Shown piece by piece: positions 44,101 through 56,117 of a stretch of 64,000 nt of DNA; the first letter of the stretch is position 1; every line of letters starts with the position of its first letter. A model generated the notes under the pieces. It saw only the letters and a list, made by a program, of their open reading frames with translations. It did no database searches and was not told the DNA's origin. The translations under genes and the position numbers were made by a program. The DNA comes from Hemerocallis citrina (lineage: Eukaryota; Streptophyta; Magnoliopsida; Asparagales; Asphodelaceae), in contig CM030358.1 in assembly GCA_017893485.1 (NCBI GenBank), positions 252,567,228 through 252,631,227 of the forward strand. Reading direction: 5' to 3'.

Positions 44101-47100
44101 TCTAAAACAGTAAAAAAAATGAAAATTGGTCAATGTCTAAGCATGTTTGTCTATTCTTCATCCCAACTTTGTCGATGATGTTTCCGGCTCCAAAAGAAAC
44201 CTGCACTCAGGTTTGTTCAGACCAATTCTTGACAGATTTGGGAATTCTGAAGATTTTAGATCCAGGATGACAAATTAGAGCACAAAGAATAATACGCCTC
44301 TTTCATGGATTCTATGACCAACCCCATTTTGGTATACAGCATCCTTAGATGACTATTAACCCATTTTGGTAAATAGCATGCTAAGATGACAATGATATGG
44401 GTAATATCCAGTATCTAAAATTGTAAAAGAAATGAAAATTTCCACTAGCTAACCATGTATGACTATTCTTCTTCCCAACTTTTCCAATGATGTTTCCGGC
44501 TCCAAAAGAAACCTGCACACAGGTTTGTTCAGACCAATTCTTGACAGATTTGGGAATTCTGAAAATTTTAGATCCAGGGTGTCAAATTAGAGCACAAAGA
44601 ATAATACACCTCTTTCATGGATTCTATGACCAACCCGATTTTGGTATACAGCATCCTTAGATGAGAATTAACTCATTTTGGTAAATAGCATGCTTAAATG
44701 ACAATGATATGGCTAATGTCCAGTATCTAAAACAGTAGAAGAAATGAAAATTGGTCAATATCTAAGCATGTTTGTCTATTCTTCATCCCAACTTTGCGAA
44801 TGCTGTTTCCGGCTCCAAAAGAAACCTGAACACAGGTTTGTTCAGACCAATTCTTGACAGATTTGGGAATTCTGAAGATTTTAGATCCAGGATGACAAAT
44901 TAGAGCATAAAGAATAATACGCCTCTTTCATGGATTCTATGACCAACCCCATTTTGTTATACAGCATCCTTAGATGACAATTAACCCATTTTGGTAAATA
45001 GCATCCTAAGATGACAATGATATGGGTAATATCCAGTATCTAAAACAGTAAAAGAAATGTAAATTTCTAGTAGCTAAGCATGTTTGTCTATTCTTCTTCC
45101 CAACTTTGCCAATGATGTTTCAGGCTCCAAAAGAAACCTGCACACAGGTTTGTTCTGACCAATTCTTAACAGATTTGGGAATTCTGAAGATTTTAGATCC
45201 AGGATGACAAATTAGAGCACAAAGAATAATACTCCTCTTTCATGGATTCTATGACCAAACCCATTTTGGTATACAACATCCTTAGATGAGAATTAACCCA
45301 TTTTGGTAAATAGCATGCTTACATGACAATGATGTGGCTAATATCCAGTGTCTAAAACTGTAAAAGAAATGAAAATAGGTCAATATCTAAGCATGTTTGT
45401 TTATTCTTCATCCCAACTTTGCCAATGATGTTTCCGGCTCCAAAAGAAACCGGCATACAGGTTTGTTCAGACCAATTCTTGACAGATTTGGGAATTCTGA
45501 AGATTTTAGATCCAAGATGACAAATTAGAGCACAAACACCAAGATGCCTCTTTCATGGATTCTATGACCAACCCCATTTTGGTATACAGAATCCTTAGAT
45601 GACAATTAACCCATTTTGGTAAATAGCATGCTAAGATGACAATGATATGGCTAATATCCAGTATCTAGAACAGTGAAAGAAATGAAAATTTCCAGTATCT
45701 AAGCACGTTTGTCGATTCTTCTTCCCAACATTGCCAATGATGTTTCCGTCTCCAAAAGAAACCTGCACACAGGTTTGTTCAGACCAATTCTTGACAGATT
45801 TGGGAATTCTAAAAATTTTAAATCCAGGATGACAAATTAGAGCACAAAGACTAATACGCCTCTTTCATGGATTCTATGACCAACCCCATTTTGGTATACA
45901 ACATCCTTAGATGACGATTAACCCATTTTGGTAAATAGCATGCTAAGATGACAATGATATGCGTAATATCCAGTATCTAAAACAATAAAAGAAATGAAAA
46001 TAATGTGTAGCAAAGCATGTTTGTCTATTCTTCATCCCAACTTTGCCAATGATGTTTCCGGCTCCAAAGGAAACCTGCACATAGGTTTGTTCAGACCAAT
46101 TCTTGATAGATTTCGGAATTCTGAAGATTTTAGATCCAGGATGACAAATTAGAGCACAAAGAATAATACGCCTTTTTCACGGATTCTATGACCAACCCCT
46201 TTTTGGTATACAACATCCTTAGATGTCAATTAACCCATTTTGGTAAATAGCATGCTAAGATGACAATGATATGGGTAATATCCTGTGCTAAAACAGGAAA
46301 AGAAATGAAAATTTCCAGTAGCTAAGCATGTATGTCTATTCTTCTTCCCAACTTTGCCAATGATGTTTCCGGCTCCAAAAGAAACCAACACACACGTTTG
46401 TCCAGACCAATTCTTGACAGATTTGGGAATTCTGAAAATTTTAGATACAGATGACAAATTAGAGCACCAGAATAATATGCCTCTTTCATGGATTCTTTGA
46501 CCAACCCCATTTTGGTATACAGCATCCTTAGATGAGAATTAACCCATTTTGGTAAATAGCATGCTTAAATGACAATTATATGGCTAACATCCAGTATCTA
46601 AAACAGTAAAAAAAATGAAAATTGGTCAATGTCTAAGCATGTTTGTCTATTCTTCATCCCAACTTTGCCAATGATGTTTCCGGCTCCAAAAGAAACCTGC
46701 ACTCAGGTTTGTTCAGACCAATTCTTGACAGATTTGGGAATTCTGAAGATTTTAGATCCAAGATGACAAATTAGAGCACAAAGAATAATACGCCTCTTTC
46801 ATGGATTCTATGACCAACCCCATTTTGGTATACAGAATCCTTAGATGACAATTAACCCATTTTGGTAAATAGCATGCTAAGATGACAATGATATGGGTAA
46901 TATCCAGTATCTAAAATTGTAAAAGAAATGAAAATTTCCACTAGCTAACCATGTATGTCTATTCTTCTTCCCAACTTTTCCAATGATGTTTCCGGCTCCA
47001 AAAGAAACCTGCACACAGGTTTGTTCAGACCAATTCTTGACAGATTTGGGAATTCTGAAAATTTTAGATCCAGGGTGTCAAATTAGAGCACAAAGAATAA

Positions 47101-47830
47101 TACACCTCTTTCATGGATTCTATGACCAACCCGATTTTGGTATACAGCATCCTTAGATGAGAATTAACTCATTTTGGTAAATAGCATGCTTAGATAACAA
47201 TGATATGGCTAATGTCCAGTATCTAAAACAGTAGAAGAAATGAAAATTGGTCAATATCTAAGCATGTTTGTCTATTCTTCATCCCAACTTTGCGAATGCT
47301 GTTTCCGGCTCCAAAAGAAACCTGAAGACAGGTTTGTTCAGACCAATTCTTGACAGATTTGGGAATTCTGAAGATTTTAGATCCAGGATGACAAATTAGA
47401 GCATAAAGAATAATACGCCTCTTTCATGGATTCTATGACCAACCCCATTTTGTTATACAGCATCCTTAGATGACAATTAACCCATTTTGGTAAATAGCAT
47501 CCTAAGATGACAATGATATGGGTAATATTCAGTATCTAAAACAGTAAAAGAAATGTAAATTTCTAGTAGCTAAGCATGTTTGTCTATTCTTCTTCCCAAC
47601 TTTGCCAATGATGTTTCAGGCTCCAAAAGAAACCTGCACACAGGTTTGTTCTGACCAATTCTTAACAGTTTGGGAATTCTGAAGATTTTAGATCCAGGAT
47701 GACAAATTAGAGCACAAAGAATAATACTCCTCTTTCATGGATTCTATGACCAAACCCATTTTGGTATACAACATCCTTAGATGAGAATTAACCCATTTTG
47801 GTAAATAACATCCTAAGATGACAATGATAT
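41130..47830. repeat. ~313-bp tandem array (about 21 units)
   Basis: Units repeat every 311-314 bp; the anchor TTTCATGGATTCTATGACCA recurs near 41180, 41493, 41808, 42119, 42430, 42742 and on to about 47735. Each unit contains two related halves built on CCCATTTTGGTA..AGCAT.CT.AGATGACAAT. The block 42,800-45,295 recurs at 45,296-47,795 with an offset of 2496 bp (8 units) and few differences. The short ORFs are repeat artefacts. The array continues after the Tekay element at 61116. Confidence 0.9.
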
Positions 47831-50800
47831 TGTAATATCCCGATCGATTATTAATAATATTATTTTATTAACATCCGACTACTTGTTTATTTTTATATTT
47901 TTCCTTTCACAATTGAGTTATCTTTTAATTAGGAATTAATTGTTAGTTAAACCTAGGGTTACAAAGACATAAGAGATTAAGATTTCTTCTAGAAAAATTC
48001 CTCCTCCATATCAATCTTCCCTCACATAACACCTCCCCCACCTCCCCCCTTCTCCTAGGTATGGCCGACCCCCAAAAGATGGGGGGGCTTTTGTACAATT
48101 GTGTGGGTGCACAATTGAAATCTCCACCCCTCTCTCCTCCTATAAATACCCCCTTCCTTTCACCATAGTCTCATTTTAGAAAGATCAAAAAAAGAAAGAA
48201 AGAAAGGAAAAGAATGAGTGGACTAACTTGAGAGTTTTATTTGTAGGTTTGCTAGAAGTTCTAGGAGAAAGAAGGAGAGTAGCTAGTGCTTCCATCAAGA
48301 AAAGAAACAAGGTGGGGGGTCTTCCTAGGTTTGTTGTTAATGTGTTTGTTTGTTTGTTTGTTGTTGTTCTTTGAATGGTGTTTGATGATCCTCCTTCTTC
48401 TTACCCTCTTGTTTATTTTTCTTTTGGTGTGGTTACTTCGTAGTGGTATGGTTGTATGAGTTTTCTCATTTTGAATGTTGTTAACTACTTGGACTAAAAT
48501 AACACATGCATAGAAATTTGTACATACAACCATGTAAGGTTGTAGGACTTGAATGTGAGACCATACATAAGGCATATGAATTTTTTTACAACCATGTAAG
48601 GTTGTAGGACCTATGTTGAACCTTGGACTAAAAGAAAGCATATGTTGAAAAATGAAGTACTCTTACTTGTTGTATTATTGTTTAGTTTTAAATCTTAAAA
48701 GTATGAAAAAGAAACTAACTAAATCAATAGTTGTAGAATAAATAAATAAAAAGATCTTTTCTTTTCTAAACACTAGTTGTAAAAAGATTAAAAAGATTTC
48801 TTTCATGTCCACTAGTAATAATAAGAAACCTATGCTAATAAAGATTTTAGTAAGTACTTTAGTTGTAGATATTTATAATTTTTAGTAAAGACTCATGGTA
48901 GTAGTAGTAGATATACATGTTCAAATAAGGTAAGTAGTGGTAGATGTTAAAGTAATTTAGTTGTAAATATTTATGCTAAATTTTAGTAGATGCTCATAGT
49001 ATTAGTAGTAGACATATATGTTCTAATAAAGTTGTAGTAGTAGTAGATATGTATGCTTCAATTAAAATAGCAATAGTAGATGTATGTTTCCATTAAAATA
49101 GTAATAGTAGATGTGGAATTTATTATATCATATTTAGGGATGAGATTCATGCTTCAATGTTGTAGGATCACTTCTAAAAATATTAGAAGCCATATTCATG
49201 CTTTACATGTTGTAGGATCACTTCTAAAAAAATTTAGAAGCCATATTCATGCTTTACATGTTGTAGGATCACTTCTAAAAATATTTAGAAGCCATATTCA
49301 TGCTTTACATGTTGTAGGATCACTTATAAAAATATTTAAAAGCCATATTCATGCTTTACATGTTGTAGGATCACTTCTAAAAATATTAGAAGCCATATTC
49401 ATGCTTTACATGTTGTAGGATCACTTCTAAAAATATTAGAAGCCATATTCATGCTTTACATGTTGTAGGATCACTTCTAAAAATATTTAGAAGCCATATT
49501 TATGCTTTACAAGTTGTAGGATCACTTCTAAAAATATTAGAAGCCATATTCATGCTTTACATGTTGTAGGATCACTTCTAAAAATATTTAGAAGCCATAT
49601 TCATGCTTTACATGTTGTAGGATCACTTCTAAAAATATTTAGAAGCCATATTCATGCTTTACATGTTGTAGGATCACTTCTAAAAATATTTAGAAGCCAT
49701 ATTCATGCTTTACATGTTGTAGGATCACTTCTAAAAATATTTAGAAGCCATATTCAAGCTTCAATGTTGTAGGATCACTTCTAAAAATATTTAGAAGCCA
49801 TATTCATGCTTTAAATGTTGTAGGATACATTCTAAAAAATACCTACCATGCTTAGATTAACTTATTTGTATTTAGAATGTTGTAGGATTCATTCTAAAAA
49901 TATCTATCATGTTAGGAATGATATTTGTGTTTAGAATGTTGTAGGATTGATGTAAAATTACTTACCATATTTTAGGGATGATGTAGAAGTATATACACCT
50001 GCTTGAGAATGTTGTATGTTCATACTAGTTATATGTATGCATGCTTGGGAATGTTATATGTTCATACTAGTTATATATGTATCCATGCTTGGGAACGCTA
50101 CAAGTGCATGCTAAAACACACTCACAATCAAGAGTGTTATAAGTTGATGGTTATGTCATATATACCATGTTTTAGTGGTGGTAGGTTGATGCTTGCAATT
50201 GCATAACATCGAATTGCCATAAGTTGAGTAATAAGAAAGAGCCATGTGGAAATTGTAGGAGTAACTACCTTGGTGTAGTTAATGTTAGTATGGAACCATA
50301 GCATATGAGCACCCTTGATTCATAGCAATAAGGGTTGAGAAGTGCTAATAGTTGTAGCTTGAGAAAAAGCTAGTTTAGAGCCTTCAAGTACCCTAAGGGT
50401 CATCGACCATCAAGACCACATCCTACCCTCTTAGAGTAAAATGGATAGATCTCACCTCGGGCGTCGACGGATCTTAACCAATGTAGGTTGACCGTGGGCC
50501 GAGAGTGTTGGTAGAATCCGAGTTAGGGGTAGGAATGAGTGAGAGAGATATTATTACCAGAGTCTTGGATCGAGGGACCACGAGTTGGACCATGATTGGA
50601 AACTATGCAAGATCGCATAGGAATGATAACCTCATTAGGATAGTGACTTATAAAATCATTACTTAACCTTTTGCCCGAAAGAAGGGGAGTTGGTAGTAGG
50701 GTGCACCGTACGACCAAACCTTTCTTTAGGGCCGATCTTAGGTGGTGTTATCGGGTTGTACCTTCCTGTCAAAAGGGATACGTACGATGCCTTCTCACTA

Positions 50801-51751
50801 GTTGGGGACATGGGTTGCGTATCCTGATTGTTAATTCCTGAAGTGCCATGACAAAGCGGGCGGAGCTAGGGGGATGGACCCCCGGAACTCCGTCAGGTCC
50901 TATGCCAAGAGGGCGAACAGGCCATGGACTACGGTCCGACCAGGGGGCAGCAGGGGGCTCCCCTGTTAGCAGTATCCCCGACGGTTCGTCAGGTTTTTGA
51001 GTGAGGTCCGGTAGCCGGATAGCAGTGGCAAAATTGACACCACTGGCAAACTGCATTAGTGGGACTTGACCACGTCTGCAACCTCATCAGTCACGTTGTA
51101 TCTGTCAGGAACAGGTTGTGCACAATTAGAATTCATAACGCGGGTTCAATCCCTATATATGGAGAAAACGGCTTGAGATGGGGCGCATGTAGTATGGGAT
51201 GCATGTTGCTTTCAGAGACTTGCTGACATTAGAATATGAGCATCCTAGCTTAGTTGACAGCGCATTAGTATGCTAGGTTAGTCGACAGTGCATTAGTATT
51301 CTAGTTAGTTGACAGTGCATTGATATTCCAGTTTGAGTGACACTTATTAGATTCTAATCACTGCACTCACGAACACTTAAACGACACCGACATACTTTAC
51401 CTGATTGTATATATTGTATTGGAGATTCGCTGCTATATGATCAGCCTTTAAGCGTCAGTGAATACTGACGTCCCCACTTCCATAGGTACTGGATCGCAAG
51501 TACAGGAGCGAGATTCAGGAGGACTCAAGGCAAGGAAAGTGAGGAGTTAACGACATGTTTTAATTTCTGCTGTAATAACTATTTCATGTATACTCTGATG
51601 TAATCTATTGAATAAATGGAAACATACGGCCTGTAATATTGAGTTAATAAAAAGTTTTAAATTTTCCTGTTTTCTGTGTATTGTGACTAATTGAAGGAAA
51701 GGTCTTGGCTCGTGTCACGGTTTTCCAGTATTGGAAATCAGGGGCGCTACA
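47831..51751 (+). repeat. Tekay 5' LTR
   Basis: 3921 bp. TATA box TATAAATA at 48141-48148, a TC-rich tract before it, and transcription toward the right. It contains two 23-bp copies of an ACAACCATGTAAGGTTGT hairpin unit (48526-48548, 48588-48610), the ~50-bp minisatellite at 49150-49830 and a ~28-bp triplicate with GTTGACAG/GTCGACAG at 51248-51330. Confidence 0.92.
49150..49830. repeat. 50/51-bp minisatellite in Tekay 5' LTR
   Basis: Thirteen units, each with TTGTAGGATCACTTCTAAAA and AGAAGCCATATTCATGC, followed by three degenerate units to about 49960. A unit is 51 or 50 bp depending on TATTTAGAAG versus TATTAGAAG. It is not a CRISPR: there are no spacers. Confidence 0.9.
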
Positions 51752-51754
51752 GAG

Positions 51755-51766
51755 TGGTATCAGAGC
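51755..51766 (+). promoter_or_regulatory. PBS of Tekay element, initiator tRNA-Met
   Basis: TGGTATCAGAGC, three bases after the LTR end GCGCTACA. Confidence 0.92.
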
Positions 51767-51937
51767 CGACTTCAATTTATAGTCCAAACATAGAAGGAAA
51801 ATACACTTAGGTACCTTGTAGGGGTTAGGCTTCCTTTTAGCTAGTTGTAGACAATTATAATTCATATTGTTGTTCCTTCAACTTATGTATTATGATGTTC
51901 TATATCTATGCTAATTTCCGTACCCACTCCATACAGG

Positions 51938-52453
51938 ATGTCGAACAGAGCAGTTCCCCCAGGAAATGGAGTGACACACGGAGTTGCAATTGAGGTGGGC
52001 TCGGACTTGGAACCCCTCACAGATGGGGACGAGTCACCGGTTGGAGTAGGATTGGCCAATGGAGGCACCGCAGCTGCCGCAGCAGGGGGTGCCCCTGCCA
52101 ATGGCCAGAACCCAGCACCACCACCGCCACCACCTCCCCCACCTAACCCAATACAGCAAGCTTTCGACCAGTTCTTTCAGGATCTGGAAACATGGGGATG
52201 GTGCCATGTCTGCCTGGAAAACAGGATGGACTCATGTGAGTTCGCAATCCTCAACAATGAGAAAGAAATAGCGGAGTTAAGGAGGGCAAGGGCAAGGGCA
52301 GACCGCAAGATAGTAATCCTGAAGCACACCCACCGTGTGCAATTTGCGCGCCTGGAGCGCAAATGCGCAGAGCTGCAGGCACAGGTTTCACAACTACTTG
52401 CACTATTGGCACCACCTGGTGAAGGGGACGGGACCTCTAGTAGTACTGACTAG
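51938..52453 (+). CDS. Extra leader ORF of Tekay element (unknown)
   Basis: ATG at 51938 (MSNRAVPPGNGV) opens a 171-residue frame; an in-frame ATG at 51908 would add ten residues. The first half is Gly/Ala/Pro-rich with nine consecutive Pro. It is followed by a HVCLENRMDSC segment and a charged heptad-like region (EIAELRRARARADRK.., RLERKCAELQAQVSQLLALL) that should form a coiled coil, then a Ser/Thr/Asp tail. It lies between PBS and gag and has no stop or frameshift, unlike gag-pol downstream. I recognise no family. It could be an accessory protein or an N-terminal Gag extension joined by splicing. Confidence 0.5.
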   Translation: MSNRAVPPGNGVTHGVAIEVGSDLEPLTDGDESPVGVGLANGGTAAAAAGGAPANGQNPAPPPPPPPPPNPIQQAFDQFFQDLETWGWCHVCLENRMDSCEFAILNNEKEIAELRRARARADRKIVILKHTHRVQFARLERKCAELQAQVSQLLALLAPPGEGDGTSSSTD

Positions 52454-52675
52454 GTTGTTAGATGCCCTAGGCTATTTTGTTATTTTGGATGTTTTGCTTC
52501 CTACTGTGAGATATAAATGTAAGGAAGGTAATGACTATGTAAGACCTGGGGTAATGATATAATGAAGTTAGCTTTATGTTTTCTGCAAATCTTATGTGCA
52601 TGTTAAATTGGATGGATGTTATTATTACTATAACAAATATGATGCCCTGTGTATTCCGTTACTCTCTTCTACCAG

Positions 52676-53755
52676 ATGTCACGCAGGACCAGGAGTGGTA
52701 GGACCAACAATCTGGAAGGCGAGGGCAGTGGAGGCAATGGTACGGGCCTTGATTTGGAGACAGAATTTGCTCGTATGTATCAGGCCTTGGGTGACCTCGC
52801 ATAAGCAAGCCGAAACCACGTGCAGCAACCAGGAGCACCCGGAGGTAATCGGGGAGCAGTAGCTACCGACCCTGTTAAGATGGTCGAATCATTCCGAAGG
52901 ATGAGGCCACCTGTTTTTGAAGGCAAGGCAGACCCAACAGCGGCTGACGACTGGATTCGTCAAGTCGAGACAGTGTTTGAGGTGATGTTGATGCCAGAGG
53001 ACAGCAAGGTCAGGTTGGCCAGTATTCTGCTAGAAAAAGATGCCAGAGTCTGGTGGCAATCAGTAAAGAGAGGCATGGGCGAAGGGCCCATTACCTGGGA
53101 GGATTTCCTAGCAGAATTCAGGCAACACTATTTTCCGCTAGACGTGCAAGAGGAGAAAGCCATGGAGTTCCACAACCTAAAGCAGGGAAACATGACGGTT
53201 CGAGAATACGAGACCAAGTTCACCCAGCTTTCCCGCTATGCTCCAGAAATGGTACAAGATGAAGTCAAAAAGACCAAGAGGTTTGAGCAGGGACTCAGGC
53301 CCGCACTTAGAACCAAGATGATACCATTTTGCATCCGGAGGTTCGAGAAGCTAGTCCGTCGAGCAGCTACGACGGAGTTAGACATGAATAAAGGGCCAGA
53401 ACCGCAAGGAAACACTGGAGGGTGGAACAAGGGAAAGAGGCATGCACCAGCGTCGGGATTCAGAAGCCAGGGTGGGAACCAAAAATTCCAGAAGAAGGTT
53501 ATTAACCCCAGCAACATCAAGACAGGGAACTGTTTCACATGTGGCGAGCCAGGGCATTTCAGGAACCAATGCCCCAAGAATAGGAACCCTCAATTCGATA
53601 CTCGCGCCTGTCACAATTGTGGGAAGGTTGGCCATCTTCGGCCAGACTGTCCCCAACTTCAGAGGGGCAACGGTGGGCCGGCTTCCAAGGCAAACCTGAA
53701 AGGGGATGAACCGGCAGGGGAAAGTATTTGCACTTACAGAGGAAGACGCCAATGA
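52676..53755 (+). pseudogene. gag: Tekay Gag, broken
   Basis: ATG at 52676 (MSRRTRSGRTNNLEGEG) is the likely native start. A TAA at 52802 interrupts it, and the frame reopens through the Retrotrans_gag domain (DDWIRQVETVFEVM, RVWWQSVKRG, WEDFLAEFRQHYFP, REYETKFTQLSRYAPEM). Two zinc knuckles follow, CFTCGEPGHFRNQC and CHNCGKVGHLRPDC. Near 53700 the frame slips by one in a run of G; the shifted frame reads FALTEEDANEDEGVIT toward the protease, as in intact relatives. Gag packages element RNA. Confidence 0.88.
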
Positions 53756-53775
53756 AGACGAGGGAGTTATCACCG

Positions 53776-53861
53776 GTAGGTGAAGGAGTATGGCTAAGCT
53801 TTTGTAGTATTTTGAATATTTTGGCATAAGATAGGATTGATGTAACCACTTTTGTAAACAG
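53776..53861 (+). other. Intron-like 86-bp insert between Gag and protease
   Basis: GTAGGTGAAG at the left and TTTTGTAAACAG at the right delimit an A+T-rich segment with stops. Without it the flanking codons join in frame (..EGVITG then RININEI). Relatives read straight through this junction. It may be a genuine spliced intron or a chance insertion. Confidence 0.45.
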
Positions 53862-54270
53862 GTCGGATTAATATAAATGAAATCTAGGAAACTGTTTTGT
53901 TTGATAGTGGGTCATCGCATTCTTTTGTGTCTGGAGCATTCTCTAAGAAGCTGAAATGCACCCAAGAGGCAACTCTGGAATCAATTTTGTTGGTAGGTAC
54001 CCCATCCGGTGCAACTCTCCCTGCAAATTCATGCTACAAGGGATGCAATCTCCTGATTGGCGGAGAGACCTTGAGTATAGACTTGCTAGAATTGGGCTTT
54101 GTAGGGACAGACGTGATCATCGGGATGGACTGGATGTCCCGGCATAAGGCTAGCATTGATTGCAAGGAGAAGAGGGTAACCATTACCCCACCCTGAGGAC
54201 CGAAGCTTGTGTTCCAAGGAAGGAAGAAGCAGAATGGGGAAATCCTTGCAGCTACAACCAGAGTACTAGT
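53862..54270 (+). pseudogene. Tekay aspartic protease, broken
   Basis: The active site is VLFDSGSSHSFVSG. Then LLIGGETLSIDLLELG and DVIIGMDWMSRHKASIDC, the usual protease C-terminus of chromoviruses. A TAG at 53885 lies just before the active site and a TGA follows TITPP near 54196. The frame continues as VFQGRKKQNGEIL toward RT. Confidence 0.85.
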
Positions 54271-54275
54271 GCCAA

Positions 54276-56117
54276 GTGAAGTCAAGAAGATACCAATCGT
54301 ACGAACATTTCCCCGTGTATTTTTGGAGGAATTACCTGGACTCCCACCACATAGGGATGTTGAGTTCAGCATTACTATCCAGCCAGGCAGCGCACCAGTG
54401 TCAAAAACACCCTATCAGGATGGCACCAGTAGAGCAGAAGGAAGTAAAGGAGCAAATTGAAGAACTGCTACAAAGAGGATTCATTAGGCCAAGTGCTTCA
54501 CCCTGGGGAGCACCCGTGCTACTAGTCAAGAAGAAGGATGGAACCTCAAGAATGTGCATCGATTATCGGGAGTTGAACAAGGTGACGATTCGGAATCAGT
54601 ACCCCATTCCCAGGATCGATGACCTGTTTGATCAGCTTCAGGGAGCAGCTGTATTCTCGAAGATTGACCTGCGTTCAGGCTACCATCAAGTTCGGGTCAG
54701 AGAAGAAGATATACCCAAGACTGTGTTCCGGACTCGGCACGGTCACTACGAGTTTTTAGTAATGCCATTCGGAGTGACAAACACTCCAGCAATCATCATG
54801 GACATGATGAACCGCATCTTGCGACCATTCATCGATTCCTTCGTAGTTGTCTTCCTAGACGACATCTTGGTATATTCAAAAACAGAAGAGGACCATGCTG
54901 AGCATCTAACTGCAGTATTGGCCAAGCTACGAGAGCACCAGCTATACGCCAAACTGACGAAATGTGAATTCTGGAAGTCAGAAGTGGCCTTCTTGGGCCA
55001 TGTCCTTTCTAAGGAGGGAGTGGCTACAGACCCACAGAAGATAGAGGCAGTAAAAGATTGGCCTCAGCCGAGAACTGTGAAGGAGGTCAGAAGCTTCTTA
55101 GGCATGACTGGGTACTACAGGAAGTTCATCCAGAACTATGCCAGAATTGCCGTACCACTCACTGCCCTGACCAAGAAGAACGTAAGTTTTGATTGGACTG
55201 AGAAGTGTGAAGATAGTTTCCAAGAGCTGAAGAATAGACTGATTACCGCACCAGTTTTGGTTCTGCCTCAACCAGACAAGGGATACGTAATCTTCAGTGA
55301 TGCTTCACTTTTGGGGTTCGGATGTGTTCTGATGCAAGAAGGAAGAGTCATAGCATACGGATCAAGGCAACTTCGACCACACGAGAAGAATTACCCGACA
55401 CACGACTTAGAATTGGCTGCAATAATCTTTTCTCTGAAATTGTGGCGGCACTATGTCTATGGATCGAAGGTGGAAATGTTTACCGACCATAAAAGCCTGA
55501 AGTATATCTACCAACAAAAGGACTTGAATCTCAGGCAAAGGCGATGGTTGGAGGTTCTGGAAGACATAAGACCAGAAATTTTATATCACCCAGGAAAAGC
55601 CAATGTCGTGGCCAATGCGCTCAGCAGGAAACGAATTGTAGCCATGCTCACTGTGATGAGACAAGAGCTACAAGATGAGATCAGACAAGCCGGCATTGAA
55701 CTAGTGGTTGAAGATTTAAGCGCCATTTTGGCCAATCTAGAGCTACATCTGAGTCTGAATGACCGAGTCAAGAAGGCTCAATGGGGTGATGCAGAGATTG
55801 AAGCACAAAAGCAGCTAGTCAACAAAGGTAAAGCCCCAGAGTTCAGTATAAAGGAAGGGTCGCTTTGGCTTGGGAGCAGGTTGTGTGTGCCAAAAATCGA
55901 CGAGTTGCGGGGAGATATCATGAAGGAAGCACACTCCACCTTACTCACAGTCCACCCAGGAAGCACAAAGATGTATAAGGATATAAAACAACATTTTTGG
56001 TGGGCTGGAATGAAACGAGATGTGGCAGAATTTGTGGCCAAATGCCTCACATGTCAGAGAGTCAAGGCGGAGAACCAGAGACCAGGAGGCCTGCTACAGC
56101 CCCTACCCATTCCAGAG
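54276..56117 (+). pseudogene. pol: Tekay reverse transcriptase, RNase H, integrase N-terminus
   Basis: A 614-codon open stretch. [34 protein letters not shown], and the [11 protein letters not shown] active site near 54860. RNase [15 protein letters not shown] and [14 protein letters not shown], ending with [11 protein letters not shown]. Then the integrase zinc finger ([22 protein letters not shown]). It joins the upstream protease frame by a one-base shift near 54416. Two TAG codons end it at 56118-56126, where relatives have two Trp. Confidence 0.9.

Noticed and set aside
48261..48641. 126-codon minus-strand ORF in the Tekay LTR, present again at 57675-58055
   Set aside because: It recurs only because both LTRs carry it. 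It is antisense to the element, has no domain, and its composition follows the local sequence.
49080..49418. 112-codon ORF with 17-residue repeats (also 58494-58832)
   Set aside because: The repeats are the 51-bp minisatellite read in frame; 50-bp units break the frame elsewhere.
49150..49830. CRISPR-like regular repeats
   Set aside because: Units are head-to-tail with no unique spacers, and the context is a plant LTR.
54209..54460. Separate 83-codon gene
   Set aside because: It is the protease-RT linker of the same Pol, separated from RT only by a one-base shift.
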